Shown in pieces: positions 25,716-34,317 of a stretch of DNA of 64,000 nt. Below the pieces are notes generated by a model, which did no database searches, was not told where the DNA came from, and was given only the letters and a program-made list of their open reading frames with translations. The first letter of the stretch is position 1, and each line of letters starts with the position of its first letter. The position numbers and the translations under genes are program-made. The stretch lies in assembly GCF_900090145.1 (NCBI RefSeq), contig NZ_FMHI01000015.1:1-64000 (forward strand), read 5' to 3'. The DNA is from Streptomyces sp. WMMB 322. Lineage in GTDB: Bacteria; Actinomycetota; Actinomycetes; Streptomycetales; Streptomycetaceae.

Positions 25716-28700
25716 CTACTTCTTCGCGCGTCGCCCGCGCGTCGCGGCAGAAGGGCGCCAGCCGCGCAGGTCGTCATCGGTGAGACCGTGCTCGCCCTGG
25801 ACGCTCTGCCGGTCGCTGCGGAAGAACGCGGCTGGGGAGGTGCCGAAAGTGGAGTCGAACTCGTCGTGCCACTGGTCCAGCCACGGCTGGAGTTCCAGGA
25901 GCCCAGCGAGGAAGGGCGTCAACTCCTCGGTGGTCAGGGCCTCGTGTGAGGCGATGTAGGCATCGAGGGCGTACGCCTGCTCCTGGTGGTTCCAGCCGGC
26001 CCACCCGTACAGGTCCGGCGTTGCGACGTTGCTCTGCTCGTACGAGATGAACCGCTCCTTGGGTACGTCAAGTTTGCCGCGCGCTCTCCAGTAGGAGGGC
26101 CGCAGGAAGTCGGCCGAGGTGTACTTGGGGGGCACGGGTATGAAGTCCCGTATTTTGCGCTTGGTCGGCTCGTCCGGCGCGGCATCCTCCTGCCGCTGGA
26201 GATCCCAGACGTGCTCCCAGTCTTCGCGCTTCTTGAGTCCGGAAGGCTTGTAGCGCAGGGCGGAGATGAACGGCACGTGCTCGTCGGTCATCAACTCGGC
26301 GACGACGGCCGGGAGTTCCTTGCGGGGTGCGTAGAGCTTGGCGACAGAGGCGAAATCGTCGTCGCGGGAGAGAGCGTCGGTGAGCCGGGAGAGGGAGACG
26401 AGCGTGGGCATGTCGTTCTCGTCGAACCAGTGCTTTCGGTCCTCGATCCGGTCGAGCAGCCAGGAGCGGAGTGCCTTTTCCTGAAGGGCGTCCCACCCCT
26501 CGGTGGCCCAACGTCGCTTGTACTCGGGCCGCTCGACCATCCCGATCGCCCGGCTCGACTCGATGGCGTCGATCCGCTTCTGCACGACCTCGCGATAGGC
26601 GGCGGGCCAGTGCGACGGGATCTCGGTGATGGGCGTGAACTTATGGTTGTGGTGCTCGAACCAGGAAGTATTGACCTCACCTCGTTCGACCTTCCGAGCG
26701 AGCACTATGGCGAAGGCGCGCTCTGCTGGCGCCACACCAGGGATGCACTCAGGCGGTGCCGTGATCTCCTCAGCGAGGAGGTTGTAAAGGGCGTAGACCT
26801 CCCAGTCCAGTTCCTCTTGTTGAGCAATCATGCGGCCTCGAATGGTTTCCCACTTGTCGCGGCCATCCCGAAGGGTTGTGGTGGTGGGTACGCCAGAGCT
26901 TGCAATCGCGGTAGGACTGGTGGCCCCAAGTTCCCGTGCAAGGGAGTCGAGCTCAGCGGCACGTGCTGTCGGGAATTCGCGAGGTAGCGGGAACTGCTCA
27001 AGCTTGGTTCCTGTGAACTCGAAGCGGTGCTCCCACGGTTCATCTGCTCCCGCGACATCGGCGCCAGGGCGTCCCTTGTCGTGGCTGACTTGGCGGAGCC
27101 AGAAGCCCGTTGTTGAGCTGTTGAGCAGTCCAAGCAGCCGCAGGTGCTCCTCCTCGCTTGCCCCTTCCCGCAACTTGATCACCGGCGCGGTGCGTATGAA
27201 GACACGCCTGTCGCGGTTCAGTGTGAAGTGGTTGTGAGTAGAGACGAAGGGAAAGGCGATCGAGAGGGTAGCCCTGTAGCGGTTCTTGAAGAACATGGAG
27301 TATTCGAACCATGAGAGCCCCCGGGCAATCTGATTTTTCCCGAATGCAATTCGACCCCGCAGACTTACTCGAAAGGGCCACAGTAGAGTCTCGACAATAT
27401 CTGGAGCGTCGGCGGTCAGGTCATGCTCACGGTAGGGCCACAATGACATCGTGGGATTCTGGACGAGGTAATCTCGAACTTCCCCGCCTTCAACTAGAAA
27501 CCGACAGTGAGTCGGTGGAATGCCATGTCTGCGCAGGGCACCGGCGCCGATCATGTACGCGCCATCTTCGCGAGTTACGGCTCCCGCGCCGATCTCGTCA
27601 ACGGTTGTTCTTAGTGCCGTTTTAGAGTGGGAAGCCAACTGTTCCAGCATCTCAAGACCACCGTCGGCCAGAACCCACGGCTGCTTTCCGAAGAAGCGCC
27701 TGCGCTCAAGGTCATCGACGGAGACCCACTGGCTGACCGATCCAGGCTCATCAATCTGACTCTCGATAGCGCGCCAGACCAACCCGTTCTTAGCCTTCTT
27801 CGGTGCGGAAGGCTCGCCCTGCACACTCCGCACCGTACGCACAGTCGCAGAACGCCCGCTTCCTTCCCGGCGCTTACCCACGAGAATGACCGTCGGAGTC
27901 CCATGCCCTGGAATGTACGCGCCGGAGGTGTCGATGACCTCCGTCAGCTCCACCCGGTCACGGAAGTAGCTTTCGATCAGCTTGGTTCCGAACTCCCGCT
28001 TCATGAAGGAGTTCGCGGTGATCTGCCCGACCATGCCATAGCCGTGGCCGTCGGCGTCCCCACGTTTCGCGAGCTCGAAGAACCGCTGGGCAAAGGGCAC
28101 TGAGAGGGCGTATGTACCGCCGCACGCGTCATACAGGTCCCGGTAGAGCGCGTTGAGCCTCTTGTCCTTCACTGTGATGTACGGCGGGTTGCCGACGACC
28201 ACGTGGTACCGGCCCTGCTCCAGAATTCCCGGGTGGTCCTGAACATCCTCGGTGGAGTATTTGAACTCCGCCAGCGGGTCTCCGGAAGCGTCCCCCAACA
28301 GGTCCAGTTCCAACTGCCGTTCCTTGATCAGCGAGTCACCCACCGCCAGATGCACCGGCCACGTGTACCGGTCGGCCTCCGCCAGCGTCCGCAGTCCGCT
28401 GACCGCCATCGAGGCGACTAACAGGCGAAACCGCGCGATCGCCACCGCGAACGGGTTCACGTCCACCCCGTGAACCGAGTCGAGCGCGGCCCGAACCCGC
28501 TCGTGTACGTCGCGTCCCGGCTGGCCGTCCGCCCAACGCCGTACCAGACGCCGGAACGCGCCCAGCACGAAGTGGCCCGACCCGCAGGTCGGGTCGATCA
28601 TCTTCAACTGCTCGTAGCCGAACTCGCGGATCGCGGGTTCCATCGCCCGGTCGAGGATGAACTCCTCCACGAACTCAGGGGTTTGAAGCAGCGCGTACGT

Positions 28701-29312
28701 CTTCCGTGCCGCCTCGCTCAGGTCCTGGTACAGATCGCCCAGGAAACGCGTGTCCCAGCCTTCCGTGCCGTCCTCGTTCAGCGGGTCGGTGAAGTCGTGG
28801 ACGAGGACCCCGGCCTCGTCCCGTTCGCGCCAGAACTCGACCAGGTCGCGCGCCCCGTCGTGGGAGAGGGGGATCTGGAAGAGCGGGTTGTGGCGACGGT
28901 CGAAGAGCAGCCGGCCCGCCTGCCCCGCGCCCAACTCCTCGAAGGCGTGCTCCAGCCAGCCTCGGTACGTCGGGTCGTCGGAGGTCGCCACGTACTCCTC
29001 GTACCGTGCGAGCGCCAGGTCCCGGTGGTCGTCGTCCGGGCCCGTCAGATACGGCTCCGGTATCAGCCCGTTGTCCTCGCAGAAGCGGACGAAGACCGTG
29101 CCCAGCACCCACGCCACCGCTACCTGCGTGACCCGCTCATCGAGCCACGCGTTCCATGTCGCCGCCGTGCGGCCCAGCTTGCGTGCCTGGTCGTACTCGG
29201 CACGCAGCCGCTGCCCCGTGTCGCCGACGAGCTTCACCTGCTTGCCCAGGTCGGCTTCGGCGGCCTTGACCTGCTTCTTCAGGTCCTCCAACAGCGCCTT
29301 GCGGTCGATCAT
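25716..29312 (-). CDS. pglX: BREX type 2 adenine-specific DNA methyltransferase PglX
   Basis: A 1198-residue class I methyltransferase. SAM-binding motif I is DPTCGSGHF (240-248) and the catalytic motif IV is NPPY (375-378), the N6-adenine type. The N-terminal 230 residues are helical, and the region after about 440 holds target recognition and C-terminal helical domains. PglX marks self DNA in BREX and is needed for phage exclusion. The ATG at 29312 overlaps the pglW stop (ATGA). The stretch coding for about residues 440-900 is markedly poorer in G+C than either end, pointing to a replaced recognition domain. No long G tract of the phase-variable S. coelicolor kind is seen. Confidence 0.95.
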   Translation of the reverse strand: MIDRKALLEDLKKQVKAAEADLGKQVKLVGDTGQRLRAEYDQARKLGRTAATWNAWLDERVTQVAVAWVLGTVFVRFCEDNGLIPEPYLTGPDDDHRDLALARYEEYVATSDDPTYRGWLEHAFEELGAGQAGRLLFDRRHNPLFQIPLSHDGARDLVEFWRERDEAGVLVHDFTDPLNEDGTEGWDTRFLGDLYQDLSEAARKTYALLQTPEFVEEFILDRAMEPAIREFGYEQLKMIDPTCGSGHFVLGAFRRLVRRWADGQPGRDVHERVRAALDSVHGVDVNPFAVAIARFRLLVASMAVSGLRTLAEADRYTWPVHLAVGDSLIKERQLELDLLGDASGDPLAEFKYSTEDVQDHPGILEQGRYHVVVGNPPYITVKDKRLNALYRDLYDACGGTYALSVPFAQRFFELAKRGDADGHGYGMVGQITANSFMKREFGTKLIESYFRDRVELTEVIDTSGAYIPGHGTPTVILVGKRREGSGRSATVRTVRSVQGEPSAPKKAKNGLVWRAIESQIDEPGSVSQWVSVDDLERRRFFGKQPWVLADGGLEMLEQLASHSKTALRTTVDEIGAGAVTREDGAYMIGAGALRRHGIPPTHCRFLVEGGEVRDYLVQNPTMSLWPYREHDLTADAPDIVETLLWPFRVSLRGRIAFGKNQIARGLSWFEYSMFFKNRYRATLSIAFPFVSTHNHFTLNRDRRVFIRTAPVIKLREGASEEEHLRLLGLLNSSTTGFWLRQVSHDKGRPGADVAGADEPWEHRFEFTGTKLEQFPLPREFPTARAAELDSLARELGATSPTAIASSGVPTTTTLRDGRDKWETIRGRMIAQQEELDWEVYALYNLLAEEITAPPECIPGVAPAERAFAIVLARKVERGEVNTSWFEHHNHKFTPITEIPSHWPAAYREVVQKRIDAIESSRAIGMVERPEYKRRWATEGWDALQEKALRSWLLDRIEDRKHWFDENDMPTLVSLSRLTDALSRDDDFASVAKLYAPRKELPAVVAELMTDEHVPFISALRYKPSGLKKREDWEHVWDLQRQEDAAPDEPTKRKIRDFIPVPPKYTSADFLRPSYWRARGKLDVPKERFISYEQSNVATPDLYGWAGWNHQEQAYALDAYIASHEALTTEELTPFLAGLLELQPWLDQWHDEFDSTFGTSPAAFFRSDRQSVQGEHGLTDDDLRGWRPSAATRGRRAKK

Positions 29313-32300
29313 TCGGCGACGGCCCCCTCGGTTGCTCGCTCGTCGTTCTGCCGCTCGGGGCCACCGCGGTGCGCGTTGGTGACCCAGAGATCGTTGAGTT
29401 GGATCCATTCGCCGAAGCCCGCCTGGTACGCCACTGCGACCTGGCCCAGCTTCGGCTCCCGCGACGGGTCGCTCTGCGGGACCAGCAGCCACAGCCCGCG
29501 GCCGCCCTGCCGCGCCGCCTCGGCACATCTGTCGAGGACGCCCATCGCGTTGTACCGGGCGAAGGCCGTGGCCTCCGTCAGCAGCACCGGACCCGAGCGC
29601 GGGTCGCCGTCCAGCAGCTCCCGTATGCGGGGTTCGACAGCCACCCAGGCGGTCCGTGTGTACTCCGCGAACTTCATGGCCCCCCGGGATCCGGGTTTCG
29701 CCACGTCCGCCTTGAGCAGTGTTTCCCAGGTGGGTTTGGTCCCCTCGGGGACCAGCCCGCGCAGGGCCTCCAGGAACATCTCGGTCACGGAGACCGCTTC
29801 GGCGCCGCCCCGCCTGTCCGTCGCCTTGCCCAGCGCCTTCGTGGCGCGCCTCGAGAGGTCGTTGCGTACGGTCAGGACGCGGTAGCCGTCCCGCCGTGAG
29901 GAGGCGGCGAGCTGTTCCTCGGCGCGTGCCTCTGCCGCCTGTTCGGCGTCGTCGTGGTAGCGCGTCGCCGTCCTGGCGACGCTGGACGGGGGCCAGGTGC
30001 CGGAGGTGAGGTAGCTGGAAGCGGTGTCCATCCGCGCCGGAAGGTAGCGCAGCGTCCCGGTGCCCTCGCGGGTGGCGAGGGTGAGGTCGAATCCCGCGTC
30101 CTTCAGTGCCTTCGTCAGACGGCCGCCCGTCGGCAGCTCGTGGGCGACCGTGCCCGGGCCCGTCCGTAAGACCAGTTCGGGGAAGCGTGCCCGTACGCGC
30201 TCGTGCACCTCCTGACCGGTCAGTCCCGGCTGCCGCTCCTCCGCCATCCCGGGGATGAGGCGCACCAGGCCGGCCTGCGTGAGCCGCAGGGCGCGGACGG
30301 GGTCCAGGTCGCGCGGGTAGATCTCCAGACGCGGCGTCGCCGCGGCGTTCACCGAGGCCGCGGCGGCCAGTTCGACCAGGCGCCGCTCGTCCCAGTCCAG
30401 CGTGCCCGGCGGCGGATTGAGCGCCCCCAGTTCGGCGAGGACCGTCGTCGCGGTCGGCAGCGTGTCCAGCTTCGCGAGGCGGTCGGCGGTGTGGCCGAGG
30501 CGGGCCGCGTAGTGGAGGAGACCGGGCGCGGTGGGGGTGTCCGGCGGGTCGCCGTCCGTGCCCGCGTTCTCGTCGGCCTCCCGGACGTGCAGGGCGAGCA
30601 GACCCGCCCCGAGCGACTCCTCGGTGGCCTTGCGGTTCGGCTGGTGCTGGAACCGGGCGTTCTCCGGGTCGAGTTGCTCCACCTCCACCACTGCCCGTAC
30701 GGCGGCGAGCGCCAGGGCCCGTCGCTGTTCCCGTTCCGGGAGCTGTGTGCCACGCCGCACCGCGAGGGCGTCGGCGATCTCGGCCGCGGAGGCGACGCGG
30801 CCGAGGTCCAGCAGCAGGTCTACGATCTCGTCGCGCAGCGCCCGCACGGCCGGGTGCTTCTTCCAGCGCTTGCGCTCTTCCCTCAGCATCTGGGGGATGC
30901 GGCCGGCCGAGAGGCCCAGCGCGTCGGCCACGTCCTTCTGCTTGGGCCAGACGCCGATGTCCGGGAGCACTCCGCGCTCGTTCGGGAGCCGCAGCAGCAG
31001 CCGGACCATCTCGACCTTGTTGTGGTTGGAGCGGTTGTTGTTCAGCTCCGGGACCAGAACGGTGGTGAGCGCGTCGAGGCTGAACGAACGCAGCGCGGAG
31101 TCGGAGAGTCCCTCGGCCTTGCCGCTTGCCGCGTGGGTGCCGAGTGCGGCCGCGTCGGCTGCGGTCAGCTGTGCGAGCTCTTCCCTGGCCTCGGCTCGGC
31201 CCTTCGGCGTCAGCGGCGAGACGGGTGCCTCGCGCAGCGCCTCGCCCCACTGTCGCTGGCGCCGCTGAAGTTCCCGCAGGGTCTTGGCGCCCAGGCCTGG
31301 AGCGTTGAGGAGCTTACGGCGGCTGTAGTCGAGGAGTTCCCCGACCGTGGTGAGGCCGAGGCCGTAGAGGAAGGACTCGGCGGCCGGGCTGAGCCCCGCG
31401 GCCGACAAGTGGGTCTCCCGGCCCACCTGCTTGGCGAGCCGGTCGCGGTGCTGCTCCGCGGTGAGCGGCTCGGCGTCCGCGATGGCGGGCCCGCCTGTCG
31501 GCGAGTCCGCCGGTTGATCGGTGTGGTTGGAGCGGTGGCTGGAGGTGACGGTCTGCGAGGCGTCGAGGAAGATCTTCTTCCAGGCGTCCCGCATGGGCTT
31601 GAGGTCGGGGTAGCGCCGGGCGGCGTTCCGGTGGAGTGCCTTCTTGAAGAAGGCGACCAGCCCGTCCCGGACGGCGGGCTCGAAGGCGTCGGCGGCGATG
31701 GTCGGGTACGGGAATTCCTCGGCGTCCGTCTGCCGGGGAAGTACGGAGCCGTCGCCCCACTTGGGCAGCTCGCCCGAGGCCATCTGGTGCAGGGTCACGG
31801 CGACGGCGTACCGCTCGGCGTGGGAGTCGTAGGCGGTGCGCGTGACGGTGCCGATGAACGGGTCGAGGTAGCCCTCCGTGCCGGCCTCGTGGTTCTTCGC
31901 CGGATAGCCGGCGAGGGAGAAGTCGATGAGGACGAGTTCGCGGGTGCGGTTGGGGCGGATGCGTATGGCGATGTTGTCGGGCTTGATGTCCCGGTGCCAG
32001 ACGCTCTCCCCTTCCAGGAAGTCCACGGCGCCGAACAAGTAGTCGCCGTACGCCTCCAGTTGGTCGATCTTGAGGCGGCCCCCCTCGCGGAGCTGGCGGG
32101 CGACCGTCTCCTGGCGGTGCCGGACGCGTTTGCCGCCGGACTCGGCGCCGTCGCCGTCCTCCTCCCGCTCGTCGCCGACGTACTCCAGTGCGAGGACGGT
32201 GCGGCCGGCGATGCGCAGCGGCCGCGGCTCGACGAGGCGGATGACGCGGGAGTCCGCGCGCAGCCGGCCCATCACCTCCGCTTCACGTTCGAGGACCTCG

Positions 32301-34000
32301 CCGCGGCTGTCGGACAGCGCCACCTTGAGGACGGCCAGAGGCCGCGTCCCACGTGCCTCGGCCTCCAGGTCGCGTACGAGGAATGCGCGGCTGGTCGACC
32401 CGGTGCCCAGGCGGCGGCGGACCTCCCAGCGCCCCGCGAGGCGGTCCCCGGCGACGGCTTCGAGCGGGTCCTTCTCCGGCTCCTCGGGTATCGGTCCGTT
32501 GGAGGCGGTGGCCGGAGCGGTGAGCCGCTCCTCGACGGATTCCAGGATCTCGAGGAACTCGTCGACGGTGGACAGGCGCTGGGCCGGGCGATAGGCGGTG
32601 GCCATCTGGACCAGGTCGTCCACGTCCTCGGACAGGCCGTCCACGAGGGAGCTGGGGCGCAGCCCCTTCTCGGCCTCCAGCCTGGCGAGTAACTCGGCCT
32701 GGCTCGCGGCGGGCGGCCTGCCCGTCACGAGGAGATAGGTGAGGACGCCGAGCCCGTAGACGTCCAGGTAGACCGGGTCGGCGTTGAGCGCTCTCAACTC
32801 CGGTGCTAGATAGGCGTCGGAGCCCTCGGCCAGGTGCCTCGTGGACAGCTCGGTCGGTGCGTGCCGCATAGAGCCCGGTCCCGAGCCGTCCGTACCCGTG
32901 CGCTGCGTAGCTATCTGCCAGTCGGATATCTGCAGCTTCGGGTTCAGCCAGGCCGTTTCCTCGCCGACGGCCGTGCGCCGCCGACCGCGGCTGCGGGGGA
33001 CGACGTGGACCGAGCGGGCGGCCAAGGCCCGGTGGTGAATGCGGCTGGAGTGCGCGGAGCGCATCGTCTCGGCGAGCTGCCGCACGAGCGCCAAGCGGCC
33101 CAGGATGTCCAACTTCGGCCCGTACTGCAGCAGATACTCGTCCAGGCGCAGAGTCTGCGGGTCGTAGTCGAAGATCAGGGCGGGGCCCGCCGAGTGCCCT
33201 GACGGGTGGTACTGCTTGTAGCGCACGACTCCCGGGTGCTGAAAGCGCTGCAGGACCGCGGCCTCGCGACGGGCGGCGTCTTCCACGGACTGCCGGATGG
33301 TGGCGTCGGAGCCGCGCTCGCGAAGGTAGATCCGGACGCGGGCGGTCTCCGGCAACTCGTCGTGCTTGGCCAGGTAGTCGGCCCAGGTCGGCCCGGAGTC
33401 GAACGCCTTGCGCTCCAGTTCGTACGGGCCGACCTTGTACTCGGCGTCGCTGCGGCGGATGCCGACCCGATCCAGCGCGGTTTTGATCTCTCGTGAGTCG
33501 CCGGGCGAGATACGCCGTCGCTCGTCGTGCGGCGGCTGCTTCAGCATCGTGACGAGTTCGGGAACGGTGTACACGCCGTTCCGCTCATGGGCGGGAAGCC
33601 GGATGCGGAGCGAACCCTCGGTGAAGCAGACGGCCTCGCCGACCCACACGCGTTTGCCTCGCTGGCCCAGCAGGCCGGCCAGCTCCTTCGCCTTCTTGTT
33701 GACCAGATGCAGCGGGTTGCGGAAGGGACGGCGACGGCCGCTCGGAGTGGTCTGCACCCAGGTGCCGTTCTCGCTGGTCAGGGAACCGTGCCAGTTCTTC
33801 AGCTCGACCATGCACACGCCGCCTGGAGCGACGACGAGCAGGTCGACCTCCCGGACGTGACCCGTGTTCGCGGTGAAGGTGAAATTCGACCAGGCCCGCC
33901 ACGGATCGGCGTCGGGTAACTGCTCCCGGATGGCCTCCAGACCGCGACGCTCGTGCTCGAACTCCGACTCGGTGACCGTGGTCCACCGGCCTTCCCGCAT
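29309..34000 (-). CDS. pglW: BREX type 2 serine/threonine kinase PglW
   Basis: A 1563-residue multidomain protein. Residues 10-120 are a NERD nuclease-related domain (REVDLL 50-55, ELKNW 66-70). A first kinase-like domain at about 190-490 lacks the catalytic HRD (HHRALAARS at 322-330) and has SDW in place of DFG, so it looks inactive. A second kinase at about 525-850 is complete: GTGSTSRAF loop, Lys559, HRDIKPDN (669-676) and DFS (693-695). The C-terminal 700 residues include helix-hairpin-helix-like and RNA-polymerase alpha-CTD-like segments. In S. coelicolor PglW autophosphorylates. It heads the pglW-pglX operon. Confidence 0.95.
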   Translation of the reverse strand: MREGRWTTVTESEFEHERRGLEAIREQLPDADPWRAWSNFTFTANTGHVREVDLLVVAPGGVCMVELKNWHGSLTSENGTWVQTTPSGRRRPFRNPLHLVNKKAKELAGLLGQRGKRVWVGEAVCFTEGSLRIRLPAHERNGVYTVPELVTMLKQPPHDERRRISPGDSREIKTALDRVGIRRSDAEYKVGPYELERKAFDSGPTWADYLAKHDELPETARVRIYLRERGSDATIRQSVEDAARREAAVLQRFQHPGVVRYKQYHPSGHSAGPALIFDYDPQTLRLDEYLLQYGPKLDILGRLALVRQLAETMRSAHSSRIHHRALAARSVHVVPRSRGRRRTAVGEETAWLNPKLQISDWQIATQRTGTDGSGPGSMRHAPTELSTRHLAEGSDAYLAPELRALNADPVYLDVYGLGVLTYLLVTGRPPAASQAELLARLEAEKGLRPSSLVDGLSEDVDDLVQMATAYRPAQRLSTVDEFLEILESVEERLTAPATASNGPIPEEPEKDPLEAVAGDRLAGRWEVRRRLGTGSTSRAFLVRDLEAEARGTRPLAVLKVALSDSRGEVLEREAEVMGRLRADSRVIRLVEPRPLRIAGRTVLALEYVGDEREEDGDGAESGGKRVRHRQETVARQLREGGRLKIDQLEAYGDYLFGAVDFLEGESVWHRDIKPDNIAIRIRPNRTRELVLIDFSLAGYPAKNHEAGTEGYLDPFIGTVTRTAYDSHAERYAVAVTLHQMASGELPKWGDGSVLPRQTDAEEFPYPTIAADAFEPAVRDGLVAFFKKALHRNAARRYPDLKPMRDAWKKIFLDASQTVTSSHRSNHTDQPADSPTGGPAIADAEPLTAEQHRDRLAKQVGRETHLSAAGLSPAAESFLYGLGLTTVGELLDYSRRKLLNAPGLGAKTLRELQRRQRQWGEALREAPVSPLTPKGRAEAREELAQLTAADAAALGTHAASGKAEGLSDSALRSFSLDALTTVLVPELNNNRSNHNKVEMVRLLLRLPNERGVLPDIGVWPKQKDVADALGLSAGRIPQMLREERKRWKKHPAVRALRDEIVDLLLDLGRVASAAEIADALAVRRGTQLPEREQRRALALAAVRAVVEVEQLDPENARFQHQPNRKATEESLGAGLLALHVREADENAGTDGDPPDTPTAPGLLHYAARLGHTADRLAKLDTLPTATTVLAELGALNPPPGTLDWDERRLVELAAAASVNAAATPRLEIYPRDLDPVRALRLTQAGLVRLIPGMAEERQPGLTGQEVHERVRARFPELVLRTGPGTVAHELPTGGRLTKALKDAGFDLTLATREGTGTLRYLPARMDTASSYLTSGTWPPSSVARTATRYHDDAEQAAEARAEEQLAASSRRDGYRVLTVRNDLSRRATKALGKATDRRGGAEAVSVTEMFLEALRGLVPEGTKPTWETLLKADVAKPGSRGAMKFAEYTRTAWVAVEPRIRELLDGDPRSGPVLLTEATAFARYNAMGVLDRCAEAARQGGRGLWLLVPQSDPSREPKLGQVAVAYQAGFGEWIQLNDLWVTNAHRGGPERQNDERATEGAVAE

Positions 34001-34273
34001 GCGCTGTCCCCGCCTCGTGACTCGGTGGTGCGTTCTCCCCTGTCCGGCCGTCCTGTGGGGGGTGAGGCGGCCGACCGCTCGGATGAAAATCCTAACTGTG
34101 CATTCTCACAGGTAAGTTGAGGTGGCGTCAGGTCGCATGCCGGGCCGGAGACGTACGCGTCGACCCCTGCCGCCCCGAAACGGGCTCTGTCGCCGCCGCC
34201 AGGTACCCTCAGGATCGTCAACGCGGGTCCGACGGGCTTCCGCTCCACACCCGGTGGAGTCTCGAAGGACACG

Positions 34274-34310
34274 CCCCCACCCGCACGAGTCACTTCGTGC
34301 TGCCTGGGGG
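34274..34310 (+). promoter_or_regulatory. Hairpin sequestering the ribosome site of nuclease-helicase A
   Basis: Outer stem CCCCCA (34274-34279) pairs with TGGGGG (34305-34310), inner stem GCACGA with TCGTGC around a 6-base loop. The 3' outer arm plus the next A is the GGGGGA Shine-Dalgarno, 6 bases before the TTG start at 34318. Folding would block translation. The same element precedes the paralogue at 36404. A 13-mer CCGACGGGCTTCC upstream (34229-34241) is also shared. Confidence 0.6.
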
Positions 34311-34317
34311 AAGCTCT

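Noticed and set aside
25716..29312. Phase-variation G tract in pglX
   Set aside because: The pglX gene of S. coelicolor switches by slippage in a long G run. No G or C run longer than about six bases was seen here, so switching by that route is not supported.
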